This document shows, piece after piece, positions 26,171 to 34,869 of a stretch of 64,000 bases of DNA. Position numbers and translations under genes: made by a program. Below the pieces are notes generated by a model, which saw only the letters and a program-made list of their open reading frames with translations, had not been told where the DNA came from and ran no database searches. Within the stretch, counting starts at the first letter, position 1, and each line of letters begins with the position of its first letter. Source of the stretch: an uncultured SAR86 cluster bacterium (GTDB lineage: Bacteria; Pseudomonadota; Gammaproteobacteria; Magnimaribacterales; D2472); assembly GCA_902557645.1 (NCBI GenBank), contig CACEAP010000002.1:1-64000 (forward strand), written 5' to 3'.

Positions 26171-27331
26171 ATGAAATATTGGATTATTATTCTTGCTGCC
26201 TTAAATAGAAAAAGATGGCGAACAGGCTTAACAATCTCATCTCTTGTAATTGCTTTTTTATTATTCGGCTTGCTGCGATCTGTTGCCGTAGTCTTTACCG
26301 AAGATATTGAGCTATCTGGTGATGATAGATTAGTAGTTGCCTCAAAGTATTCAATAATCGATTCAATGCCAATATCTTATTTACAAAGAATAAAAAGCAT
26401 TGAAAATGTTGATATAGTTGCTCACCAAGACTGGTTTGGCGGGACTTATATTGATAGAGCTAATTTTTTTCCAAAATGGCCCGTCCCGCCTAAAGATTTT
26501 TTAGATATATATCAGGAATTCAATATTAGTAGTGAACAAAAAGAAGCTTTCATCACTACGAGAACTGGAATGATTGCAGGAAAAAAATTAGCTGAAAGAT
26601 TTAATTGGAAAATTGGAGATCGTATTCCTGTTATTGGTGATATTTACTTTATGAGCAATGGATCTAACCTATGGGAATTTGATTTAGTTGGAATTTTTAC
26701 TGACATAGAAAATCCTGGAAATGAAGAACAGGTATTTATGAATTATCAATATTTTGATGAAGCAAGAGAGAGTTATACCAAGGGCACTGTGGGTAACTTT
26801 ATTGTCAAGCTAGATAGTAAAGATGAGGGTGCAAGAGTTGCACAAGAGATTGATGCAATGTTTGCTAATTCAATGGATGAAACAAAAACATATACTGAAA
26901 AAGCTTATCAACAAATGTTTGCAAGCCAAATTGGTGATATTGGTTTAATAATGAACTCCATTCTTGCAGCTGTTTTCTTTACCATTCTCTTAGTGACGGG
27001 AAATACTATGAGTCAATCTATAAGAGAAAGAACATCTGAGTTAGCTGTATTTAAAACAATTGGTTTTTCAGACATGACAATGCTGATATTAGTTTTAATA
27101 GAATCAATGGTCTTATGTCTTATAGGCGCAATATTAGGACTTGGTATTACTGCTGTATTAATGCCAGGGCTTTCAGAATTAATTTCTGTGTCGTTAGGAG
27201 AAATATCATTGGACTCTTCTGTAATAATTTCAGGAATTGGGATAGCTATAATTACTGCATTTATATCTGGATTTCCTCCAGCACTTGGTGCTATGAGGTT
27301 AAAGGTAGTAGATGCTCTTAGAAAGGACTAG
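26171..27331 (+). CDS. FtsX-like ABC permease, copy 2
   Basis: 386 residues with the same plan as copy 1 and clear similarity: TMSQSIRERTSELAVFKTIGF, a periplasmic region with GSNLWEFDLVGIFTDIE (GSNVWEFYVEGIYTT in copy 1), and an LGAMRLKVVDALRKD end. It probably pairs with copy 1 or copy 3 as a heterodimer around the ATPase pair. It starts two bases after copy 1. Confidence 0.9.
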   Translation: MKYWIIILAALNRKRWRTGLTISSLVIAFLLFGLLRSVAVVFTEDIELSGDDRLVVASKYSIIDSMPISYLQRIKSIENVDIVAHQDWFGGTYIDRANFFPKWPVPPKDFLDIYQEFNISSEQKEAFITTRTGMIAGKKLAERFNWKIGDRIPVIGDIYFMSNGSNLWEFDLVGIFTDIENPGNEEQVFMNYQYFDEARESYTKGTVGNFIVKLDSKDEGARVAQEIDAMFANSMDETKTYTEKAYQQMFASQIGDIGLIMNSILAAVFFTILLVTGNTMSQSIRERTSELAVFKTIGFSDMTMLILVLIESMVLCLIGAILGLGITAVLMPGLSELISVSLGEISLDSSVIISGIGIAIITAFISGFPPALGAMRLKVVDALRKD

Positions 27332-27334
27332 AAA

Positions 27335-28522
27335 ATGAAATGGTTTAGACAAGTATTGGCGGTCACAAACATGAACTTATTGTCTATAAGTCAACGTTTT
27401 GGATCTTCGTTGGTGGTAATAATAGGAATTGCAGGCTCTGTTGCTGTTATGGTATCTCTCTTAGCAATGGCTAGCGGATTAGAATCTACAGTAAAGGGAA
27501 CTGGAGAGGATGATAGAGCTATTATTTTAAGATCAGGTTCTAATTCTGAATTAAGTAGTGTTATCTCTATTGAGGAAGCCAATGTTTTATCAAATGCACC
27601 AGGATTGAGACAGTTCGATGAAAAGCCTATGATTTCCTTTGAAGTTTATACTGTTGTTGATCTTATGAAAAAAGGTGCTGAAGATACTTCAAATCTTCCA
27701 TTAAGAGGTGTTGATGCAATGGGTTTTGCTATAAGACCCGAAACTAAGATAATAAAAGGAAGAAATTTTGAGCCAGGTAAAGCTGAACTAATTGTTGGGA
27801 AAGGTGCCTATGATCAGTATCAAGGTGTCGAATTAGGTGACGAAGTTGTTTTTAGGAATAGCACATGGACTATCGTTGGTGTTTTTAGTTCTGATGGAGA
27901 CGTTCATGAATCAGAGATTTGGGGTGATGTAAAAGTTGCTCAATCTGCATTCCAGCGCGGCGCAACTACATCAAATGCAATAGCAAGGCTTGAATCAACA
28001 TCAAGCTTCGATACTTTTGCAATTTATGCTGAAAATGATCCAAGATTAGAAGTTAAGGTTGAGAATGAGCTAGATTATTATACTAATCAAGCATCGGGTG
28101 TATCCGGTATAATTAATTCTTTTGGGTATCTCGTTGCTGTCATTATGGCCATTGGATCTATCTTTGCAGCTCTTAACTCTATGTATAGCGCAGTTTCTAC
28201 AAGATTGGTTGAAATTGGGACTTTGAGAGCGGTTGGTTTTAGAGGAAGCTCTATCTTAGCTGCATTAATGATTGAATCAATGATTTTAGCTCTTTCTGGA
28301 GGTTTGCTAGGAGCAACTTTAGCTTACCTAGTATTTAATGGATATACAGTATCAACACTTGCTGGTGGCACTTTTAGTCAAACCTCTTTTGATTTTGCTG
28401 TTACTAGTGAGATCATTATTCAAGGGCTTATTCTTGCATTAATAGTTGGATTCCTTGGTGGGTTTTTGCCTGCATTAAGAGCAGCAAGGCAAAATATTAC
28501 TGATGCCTTAAGAGCATTGTAA
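27335..28522 (+). CDS. FtsX-like ABC permease, copy 3 (divergent, MacB-like)
   Basis: 395 residues, same four-helix FtsX plan but distinct from copies 1 and 2. The periplasmic domain resembles the MacB-PCD fold (IIKGRNFEPGKAELIVGKGAYDQ, DEVVFRNSTWTIVGVF), and the second-helix motif is YSAVSTRLVEIGTLRAVGF. It closes the operon. Its stop lies 6 nt from that of the convergent small membrane gene. The presence of three permeases for one ATPase is discussed in the findings. Confidence 0.9.
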   Translation: MKWFRQVLAVTNMNLLSISQRFGSSLVVIIGIAGSVAVMVSLLAMASGLESTVKGTGEDDRAIILRSGSNSELSSVISIEEANVLSNAPGLRQFDEKPMISFEVYTVVDLMKKGAEDTSNLPLRGVDAMGFAIRPETKIIKGRNFEPGKAELIVGKGAYDQYQGVELGDEVVFRNSTWTIVGVFSSDGDVHESEIWGDVKVAQSAFQRGATTSNAIARLESTSSFDTFAIYAENDPRLEVKVENELDYYTNQASGVSGIINSFGYLVAVIMAIGSIFAALNSMYSAVSTRLVEIGTLRAVGFRGSSILAALMIESMILALSGGLLGATLAYLVFNGYTVSTLAGGTFSQTSFDFAVTSEIIIQGLILALIVGFLGGFLPALRAARQNITDALRAL

Positions 28523-28528
28523 TAGTTT

Positions 28529-28753
28529 TTAGAATTTACCTCTCTGGAATCTCATACGAATTGAATACACTCTAAGGAGTGCTACAAAAGTTAATATTGC
28601 TTGAGTAAAAAGAGAAATCATAATTGTGTTTGTCCAAGACCATTGATCTATAGTTAACCATAATAAAAAAGTCTGAAGTGGGAAATTAATAACACAACCC
28701 ATAACTACAATTATTATTGCTTCCCTAAAAGCAGTTTTCTCAGTTTTATTCAT
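28529..28753 (-). CDS. Small membrane protein, DUF7220-like
   Basis: A 74-residue protein with two hydrophobic helices (about 10-32 and 42-60) and a basic C-terminus (RVYSIRMRFQRGKF). It resembles DUF7220-type two-helix proteins seen in some bacteria and phages, judged from pattern only. It follows YbjQ on the same strand with a 37-nt gap. Function unknown. Confidence 0.6.
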   Translation of the reverse strand: MNKTEKTAFREAIIIVVMGCVINFPLQTFLLWLTIDQWSWTNTIMISLFTQAILTFVALLRVYSIRMRFQRGKF

Positions 28754-28790
28754 TGGTAATACCTTCTTTGTAATAATTAATGATTCTTTT

Positions 28791-29114
28791 TTAAATTCTT
28801 ACGGCTGTTCCGTATGCCACAACTTCAGAGGCTCCTTTAGCGATAGTGGATGTTTGGAACCTAAAGGCAATGATCGCATTTGCACCCTTAGATTTTGCAT
28901 CTTCTATCATTCTTGCATATGCATCATCTCTTGCCCTTTGAAGCAACTTAGAATAACCCACTAACTCGCCTCCAACTATACTTTTAAGACCTGCAAAAAT
29001 ATCACTACCAACATTTCTTGATTTAACAATACTTCCTGCAGCCAACCCTAAGTATTCTTGAATAGGCTTACCTTCAATGTCGTTTGATGAAACAACTAAA
29101 ATATCTTGATTCAT
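28791..29114 (-). CDS. YbjQ/UPF0145 family protein (heavy-metal-binding-domain fold)
   Basis: About 107 residues of the YbjQ family, which forms pentameric rings; the function is unknown and metal binding unproven. Visible features: EYLGLAAGSIVKSRNVGSDI, RARDDAYARMIEDAKSKGANAIIAFRF and SEVVAYGTAV. The track starts 48 residues upstream at 29258, but that stretch overlaps hspQ, is not family-like, and AGAGAAA precedes the inner ATG, so I use 29114. It diverges from hspQ across 40 nt. Confidence 0.88.
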   Translation of the reverse strand: MNQDILVVSSNDIEGKPIQEYLGLAAGSIVKSRNVGSDIFAGLKSIVGGELVGYSKLLQRARDDAYARMIEDAKSKGANAIIAFRFQTSTIAKGASEVVAYGTAVRI

Positions 29115-29154
29115 AATATTTCTCTTTTTACTATAGCAATATATTATATAAATA

Positions 29155-29487
29155 ATGAAAGAATTAATAGAAGCAAAATTTTCAATTGGGAATGTAATTA
29201 AGCATAAGTTTCTTGATTTTAGAGGAGTTATTTTTGACTTAGATCCTGAGTTCAACAATACAGAAGAATGGTATCAAGCTATTCCTGAAACAATGCGACC
29301 CTCTAAAGACCAGCCTTTTTATCATGTATTAGCAGAGAATAAAGAGATCTTTTACATTGCGTATGTTTCTGAGCAAAATCTTTTATTAGAAAATCTAAAT
29401 AAGCCTGCAAATCATCCAGATATCTCTACCATATTCTCTCATTTTGAAAATGGCAATCACGTGCCGGCCTCTAGAGCTAAAAATTAA
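29155..29487 (+). CDS. hspQ: Heat shock protein HspQ (hemimethylated-DNA-binding YccV domain)
   Basis: The 110-residue protein matches HspQ: IEAKFSIGNVIKHKFLDFRGVIFDLDPEF at the N-terminus, the RPSKDQPFYHVLAENKE loop and YVSEQNLL. In E. coli it is a specificity factor for Lon and was first named for binding hemimethylated oriC. The stop shares TTAA with that of the convergent aminotransferase gene. Confidence 0.93.
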   Translation: MKELIEAKFSIGNVIKHKFLDFRGVIFDLDPEFNNTEEWYQAIPETMRPSKDQPFYHVLAENKEIFYIAYVSEQNLLLENLNKPANHPDISTIFSHFENGNHVPASRAKN

Positions 29488-30698
29488 ATTTCTATATCAA
29501 AATGCGCTAGCTGAACTGAGGCAGCAAATACCTCTATAGCTTTTTGTAATTCTTCTGCTTCTACAAATGTTGGTGCAATACGTATAACGCTATCATTAGG
29601 ATCATATCCATATGGAAATGTAGCTCCAGCAGGTGTTATTAGAACTCCAGCATTCTTGCATAATTCAACTACTTTGGTTGCTATAGGTTTTGAAGTTGTA
29701 TAAGTAATGAAGTACCCACCAGTTGGATTTGAAAAGTTACCACATTCTGATGGAATATTCTTAAGTACAGTTGATGTTAATTTAAATTTTGGCTCAATAA
29801 TTTCAGCATGATTTTTCATATGAGCAATAATATTTTCTTTATTTTTAAAAAAATTTACATGCCGCATTTGATTAACTTTATCTGGGCATATGACCATTGA
29901 TGTTCTAATTTCTTTTAATAAAAATAAAGATTTATCTCCAGCTGCACAAAATGCAAGGCCGCCCCCTCCAAATGTGACCTTTGAAAAAGATGTCAGGACT
30001 AGCGTCTGATCTTTTACATTTGCCTTATCGGCTAATGACCATATTGATGATTGCTCAGGAGCATTAGGCAAATCATGAATAAGGTATGCATTGTCAAATA
30101 AAAATACCAAATCACTTGAATATTTAGAGCAGATTTCAAACATACTTAAAATATTCTTATCAGAATAAATGTCACCTGAAGGATTTGAATGTCTTGGAAC
30201 ACAAATTATTCCAACAACATTTTGATTTTGAGACAAAACGTCTTTTAAGGTACCTAGATCAACTCCATCGCCAATTAAAGGGACTGATAACATTTCAATG
30301 CCAAGTTCATCTAACATCCTAAAATGCCTATCAAATCCCGGGGTTGGACAAATAAATTTAGGTTTTTCTATTTCTTTCCAAGGCTTGTTATTTAAACCAT
30401 AAAGGTAATTAGCTAGAAGATACTGATAACTCAATAACAAACTTGATTGTTCGGCTGCTATGGTATTTTCTATCGGAGCTTCAAGCAATTCAGCTCCTAA
30501 TTTTCTTGCCTCATTAATACCAAAAGGTTCGCCATAGTTCCTAATGTCAGCTCCACTTTGTGTATGAGTTTCAATATCTATGCTTAATAAATCATTTGAG
30601 AGATCTAATTGAGAAGAGCTGGGCTTGCCTCTAGTTAAATCAATCTTAAGATCTTCATTCTTAAGACTTTTGTATTGAGAAAGGATAACTTCGTGCAT
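29484..30698 (-). CDS. Aspartate aminotransferase of the PF12897 (type Ic) family
   Basis: PLP enzyme of 404 residues. The opening YKSLKNEDLKIDLTRGKPS and the PLP lysine motif TSFSKVTFGGGGLAF match the class-Ic aspartate aminotransferases known from actinobacteria and proteobacteria, distinct from AspC. LFDNAYLIHDLP holds the cofactor-binding Asp/Tyr. Aspartate plus 2-oxoglutarate is the expected reaction; this is family knowledge. It diverges from rmuC with 33 nt between the proposed starts. Confidence 0.87.
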   Translation of the reverse strand: MHEVILSQYKSLKNEDLKIDLTRGKPSSSQLDLSNDLLSIDIETHTQSGADIRNYGEPFGINEARKLGAELLEAPIENTIAAEQSSLLLSYQYLLANYLYGLNNKPWKEIEKPKFICPTPGFDRHFRMLDELGIEMLSVPLIGDGVDLGTLKDVLSQNQNVVGIICVPRHSNPSGDIYSDKNILSMFEICSKYSSDLVFLFDNAYLIHDLPNAPEQSSIWSLADKANVKDQTLVLTSFSKVTFGGGGLAFCAAGDKSLFLLKEIRTSMVICPDKVNQMRHVNFFKNKENIIAHMKNHAEIIEPKFKLTSTVLKNIPSECGNFSNPTGGYFITYTTSKPIATKVVELCKNAGVLITPAGATFPYGYDPNDSVIRIAPTFVEAEELQKAIEVFAASVQLAHFDIEI

Positions 30699-30731
30699 AA
30701 TATAGATGTATTTTATAGGAAAAATTTACGA

Positions 30732-31847
30732 GTGGTAGCAACATTAATAATCTTAGTAATCTTGTTGATTTTAATGATTGGCTGTCTTTCATATTTTTTG
30801 TGGGGATTTCTTTCAAAATCTGAAGAAGAAAAACAAAAACAGCAACTCAGTTTTTTAGAAAACTATGCAAATGAGATGCTTTTGAAAAAAGGTAAATCTT
30901 TATCTGATTCAAATATCAATGAACTTAATAAAACTTTAACTCCTTTTACTGAAAAATTTCAGCGCGAATTAGATTTGCTTAAAAATCAAATTGAAAAACA
31001 AAATAAAGAAGCAACTGAAACTAGAGTGACCTTAAAGGCGCATATGGATGATCTTTTAGATGCTACTCAAACTATGCAAGAAGATGCTCAAAATCTAACA
31101 AAGGCGTTAAAAGGTGATTCTAAGACTCAGGGTTTATGGGGTGAAGAAGTATTAAAGAAAACTTTAGAAAATTCTGGTCTGATTGAAGGAGAGCATTATG
31201 ATCTTCAAAAGGGATTTAAATCAAAAGACGGTGATACATTAATTCCTGATGCAATTATTTATCTTCCTGAAAATAAAAATATTATTGTTGATTCTAAAGT
31301 CTCGCTTTCTGCTTATGAGCGTTTTGTTAATTCTGAGGATGAAGAAACTATGGCTAAGAATCTGAAAGATCACATAACCTCATTAAAAAATCATATGAAA
31401 GAGCTTAAAGGTAAGTATTCTAATATTGAAGGAATAGAAACGCCTGAGTTTACTTTCATTTTTATTCCAATCGAATCAGCCCTTTCGGCAGCAATAAGTA
31501 GCGAGTGGGACATACAAAAAGAAGCCCAATACAATCAAATCGCTTTCACTAGTCCTTTAAACCTAATAGGAGCCCTGAGAATAACTTATACATTATGGAG
31601 AATGGATAAAGCTAATGAGAATGCAATAAAGATAGTAGAAAGAGCGGGAATGATTTATGACAAATTCAATGGTTTTAACTCAGACCTAGTAGATGTTGGG
31701 GATCATATAGATAAAGCTAAAAAATCATTTAATACTGCTCAATCAAAGCTTACATCTGGGAATGGTAATTTATTATCTCAAATAGAAAAGCTAAAAAAAC
31801 TTGGTGCTAAAACAACCAAATCTATAGAAAAACCAAAATCAGACTGA
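30732..31847 (+). CDS. rmuC: DNA recombination protein RmuC
   Basis: Membrane-anchored putative nuclease of about 371 residues implicated in limiting DNA rearrangements. An N-terminal helix (about 3-27) is followed by a coiled coil (40-130) and the RmuC domain: LWGEEVLKKTLENSGL, PDAIIYLPENKNIIVDSKVSLSAYERF, and AFTSPLNLIGALRI. The track starts at TTG 30675, inside the divergent gene; I prefer GTG 30732, which has AGGAAAA upstream and leaves the membrane helix at the N-terminus. The start remains uncertain. Confidence 0.88.
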   Translation: MVATLIILVILLILMIGCLSYFLWGFLSKSEEEKQKQQLSFLENYANEMLLKKGKSLSDSNINELNKTLTPFTEKFQRELDLLKNQIEKQNKEATETRVTLKAHMDDLLDATQTMQEDAQNLTKALKGDSKTQGLWGEEVLKKTLENSGLIEGEHYDLQKGFKSKDGDTLIPDAIIYLPENKNIIVDSKVSLSAYERFVNSEDEETMAKNLKDHITSLKNHMKELKGKYSNIEGIETPEFTFIFIPIESALSAAISSEWDIQKEAQYNQIAFTSPLNLIGALRITYTLWRMDKANENAIKIVERAGMIYDKFNGFNSDLVDVGDHIDKAKKSFNTAQSKLTSGNGNLLSQIEKLKKLGAKTTKSIEKPKSD

Positions 31848-31848
31848 T

Positions 31849-33393
31849 ATGGAGCATTTAAAAATTTGGAAATATTTATCAATTCCTTGGATAGTCGCTT
31901 CCCTTTTATTTTTTATAACTTTTCTTATTTTAGCTTTTTTCCAAGAAGTTTCTGATATCTTTCTTACTTCTAGTCTCATATTTAGATTATTAATTAATAC
32001 AATATCATTAACCATATTGGTGGGATTTTTTACATTTATAATAGCTGCACCTTTTGCATTGTTAACAAGCTTATATAAATTTCCTGGGCATAGATTTTTT
32101 AGCTGGTCCCTAAGTCTACCGCTGGTTTTCCCCGCATATATTTATGCTTTTATCTTTGTTGGAGGTCTTGAATATTCAGGGCCAATAGCAACCTGGCTAA
32201 GAGAATTTAACATCATTATGCCTTCTATAAGAAATATCCTAGGAGCATCTTTAATAATGTCTCTCTCGCTCTATCCATATATCTTTCTTCTGATGAAAGC
32301 TCAAATTAGGCATACAGGAATTCCTATCTTTAAAGCTGCTAAGACTCTAGGAAAGTCAGATATAACAGTTATAAAAACTATCTTACTGCCTTCATTAAAG
32401 CCTTCTATTATTGCCGGTATGATTTTAGCTATGCTTGAAACGCTTGCTGATTTTGGTGGAGTTTCTACCCTTAGAATTGAAACTTTTACTGTAGCTATTT
32501 ATAACGCTTGGTTTGGATATCAAGATTATTATAGTGGAGCAAGACTAGCAGGTATTTTATTTATATTTGTTATGCTATTGGTATTGTTAAGTAAGAATTT
32601 AACTGACTCAAGAAAAATTGGATCTATATCAAATGACATCTTTGAAAAAATATCCTTAAGAAGATCAACAGGTTTTTTATGCTCATTTCTATGCTTATTT
32701 CTGCTATTGATATCTTTTGTGTTTCCACTAATTCAGTTAATAATTTGGAGTGATTTAAGTATTACTTTTTTTTCAAGTAAGAATATTACTTTATTCTTAA
32801 ATTCAGGCTTCCTAGGATTGATTTCAGCTTTGATTATTTGTTTTATTGCTTTAGCTTTGTCACTTGCATATATAGGCTCTAGCAAGATGAAGGGTTTTAT
32901 TTCGGCCTCTTCAATGGGATATGCAATGCCTGGATCAGTTATAGCTGTTGGTCTATTAATAGTTATCAATGAAATTTTTGGTATTTCAATAACATCTTTG
33001 GGAATGCTTGGATTAATAATAGCTCTATCGATTAGATTTATTACTCCGGCATTTCAATATCTTGTTTCTGCATCTAAGAATATATCTGAATCAAATATCA
33101 AAGCTATAACTACGCTTCCTAATAACCCTTTAAAAGCTTTTAGATCTCTTTATTTTCCAGCATTAAAACCTGCTTTATTCGTTGCATTTTTAGTTGTATT
33201 TATTGAAGTTGTAAAAGAGCAGCCTGCAACTTTAATTTTAAGGCCAGTTGGTTTTGAAACTCTTTCTTCTAAAATTTATAACTTTACTAGTGAGGGTCAG
33301 TGGGAGTTAGCTGCAAATCCAAGTTTATTGTTAGTCCTACTCAGTTTTATTTTGGTATATTTTTTAAATAAAAAATTAGATGGCGATAAATAA
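31849..33393 (+). CDS. Orphan iron(III)-type ABC transporter permease (FbpB/ThiP-like)
   Basis: Inner-membrane permease of 514 residues with two fused BPD_transp_1 halves and about 12 helices. The first EAA-type loop is KAAKTLGKSDITVIKTILLPSLKPS near 162-187; the second is SNIKAITTLPNNPLKAFRSLYFPALKP near 418. FbpB-type permeases normally sit with a substrate-binding protein and an ATPase; neither is next to it. It overlaps gcvT by 14 nt and starts right after rmuC. Fe3+ is the family substrate, but thiamine or phosphonate relatives cannot be excluded. Confidence 0.88.
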   Translation: MEHLKIWKYLSIPWIVASLLFFITFLILAFFQEVSDIFLTSSLIFRLLINTISLTILVGFFTFIIAAPFALLTSLYKFPGHRFFSWSLSLPLVFPAYIYAFIFVGGLEYSGPIATWLREFNIIMPSIRNILGASLIMSLSLYPYIFLLMKAQIRHTGIPIFKAAKTLGKSDITVIKTILLPSLKPSIIAGMILAMLETLADFGGVSTLRIETFTVAIYNAWFGYQDYYSGARLAGILFIFVMLLVLLSKNLTDSRKIGSISNDIFEKISLRRSTGFLCSFLCLFLLLISFVFPLIQLIIWSDLSITFFSSKNITLFLNSGFLGLISALIICFIALALSLAYIGSSKMKGFISASSMGYAMPGSVIAVGLLIVINEIFGISITSLGMLGLIIALSIRFITPAFQYLVSASKNISESNIKAITTLPNNPLKAFRSLYFPALKPALFVAFLVVFIEVVKEQPATLILRPVGFETLSSKIYNFTSEGQWELAANPSLLLVLLSFILVYFLNKKLDGDK

Positions 33394-34447
33394 AACTAGA
33401 TTGTATAAACAACACATTGAGCATAATGCAAAGATGGTAGATTTTAGTGGTTGGAATATGCCAATAAATTATGGATCTCAAATTAATGAACATAAAATTG
33501 TAAGATCTAGCGCTGGAATTTTTGATGTCTCTCACATGACAGTTTTTGATCTCTTTGGATCTGAGCAAGAAGCATTTCTAAGAAAACTCTTGCCCAACGA
33601 CATAGGTAAAATTATTAATAATCAAAAAGGTTTATATAGCCCATTGTTGGATGAGTCTGGAGGTATTTTAGATGACTTGATTGTTTATAACATGGGCAAT
33701 AATTTTAGAATAATCTCTAATTGTGCAACCTCTGCTCAGAATCATGAATGGTTTATTAAGCAATCTAGTAAATTTGATGTTGCTGTGTCTTTTAATGAAG
33801 ATGTTTCTATTATTGCGGTTCAAGGGCCTGAATCAGTTAAGAAGTTAAATAAGATTGGTTTTAACGATATTAATAATCTATCTAATTTCGACATCAAATG
33901 TGATGCATCTGTAATGATTGCAAAGACTGGATATACTGGTGAAGAAGGTTTTGAGATCATTGTAAATAACTCTGAAGTTATTTCATTATGGAAAAAGTTA
34001 ATCGACGTTGGCGCTTCACCAATTGGTCTTGGTGCAAGAGACACTCTAAGACTTGAAGCTGGACTAAATCTTTATGGTGTTGATATGGATCAAACAAATA
34101 ACCCTTATGAATCAAATCTATCATGGACAATTGATTTAAATGATACTGATAGAGATTTCATAGGCAAAAAAGCCTTATCATTAATTGATAAAAATATATC
34201 TAAAGAATTAAAGGGGGTTATTCTTAAAGAAAGGAGCATCCTCAGATCTGGTCAAGTAATTAGTCATGAGAATGGAACTGGTGAAATTTTGAGTGGGACT
34301 TTCTCGCCAACATTAGGATATAGTATTGGTATGGCAAGATTAGATAAAGGTCATAACAATAAAGGGAAGGTTCAAATAAGAAATAAAGAATTTAATATTG
34401 AGATAATTTCCCTACCATTTCTTAGAAAAGGTAAAATAAAAGTATGA
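33380..34447 (+). CDS. gcvT: Glycine cleavage system aminomethyltransferase (T protein)
   Basis: Transfers the methylene group from H-protein-bound intermediate to tetrahydrofolate. At 355 residues it carries [17 protein letters not shown] (conserved N-terminal), [25 protein letters not shown] and [18 protein letters not shown]. The ATG lies inside the preceding permease gene (14-nt overlap), and the gene overlaps gcvH by 4 nt. No glycine riboswitch is seen upstream because there is no untranslated leader. Confidence 0.95.
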   Translation: MAINKTRLYKQHIEHNAKMVDFSGWNMPINYGSQINEHKIVRSSAGIFDVSHMTVFDLFGSEQEAFLRKLLPNDIGKIINNQKGLYSPLLDESGGILDDLIVYNMGNNFRIISNCATSAQNHEWFIKQSSKFDVAVSFNEDVSIIAVQGPESVKKLNKIGFNDINNLSNFDIKCDASVMIAKTGYTGEEGFEIIVNNSEVISLWKKLIDVGASPIGLGARDTLRLEAGLNLYGVDMDQTNNPYESNLSWTIDLNDTDRDFIGKKALSLIDKNISKELKGVILKERSILRSGQVISHENGTGEILSGTFSPTLGYSIGMARLDKGHNNKGKVQIRNKEFNIEIISLPFLRKGKIKV

Positions 34448-34830
34448 ATGAAATACCTGGTGATCTAAAATTTAAAAAATCACATGAATGGGTTAGAGTT
34501 GAAACAGACGGCTCAGTAACAATAGGAATATCTGATCATGCGCAAAATCTGTTAGGTGATATTGTCTTTGTTGAACTGCCTGAGATAGGAGCTCAGATGA
34601 GTACGGAAGATGAAGTTGCTATAGTCGAGTCTGTTAAAGCTGCATCGGATGTTTATTCTCCTATTTCTGGTGAAATTATAGAAGTAAATGAAGTCTTATT
34701 AGATAATCCTGAGATTATAAATGAATCCCCTTATCATGAGGGATGGTTTTATAAACTTCAGCCTAGTGATTCTGAAGAAATAAATGAATTGCTTTCACCC
34801 GAGCAGTACGGTGATATTTGCGAGGAATAA
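34444..34830 (+). CDS. gcvH: Glycine cleavage system H protein
   Basis: Lipoyl carrier shuttling the aminomethyl group among P, T and L proteins. The 128 residues include [21 protein letters not shown], and the lipoylated Lys65 lies in [12 protein letters not shown]. The C-terminus has [13 protein letters not shown]. It overlaps gcvT and precedes gcvP by 39 nt; the L protein (lipoamide dehydrogenase) is elsewhere, as usual. Confidence 0.96.
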   Translation: MNEIPGDLKFKKSHEWVRVETDGSVTIGISDHAQNLLGDIVFVELPEIGAQMSTEDEVAIVESVKAASDVYSPISGEIIEVNEVLLDNPEIINESPYHEGWFYKLQPSDSEEINELLSPEQYGDICEE

Positions 34831-34869
34831 TCTATTCCTTATATTCCAATTCTTGGATGATGTTAGATA

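Noticed and set aside
29115-29258. Upstream extension of the YbjQ gene
   Set aside because: It runs antisense through the start of hspQ and adds 48 residues not seen in the family.
33380-33400. Glycine riboswitch ahead of the gcv genes
   Set aside because: gcvT starts inside the preceding permease gene, so there is no untranslated leader to hold one.
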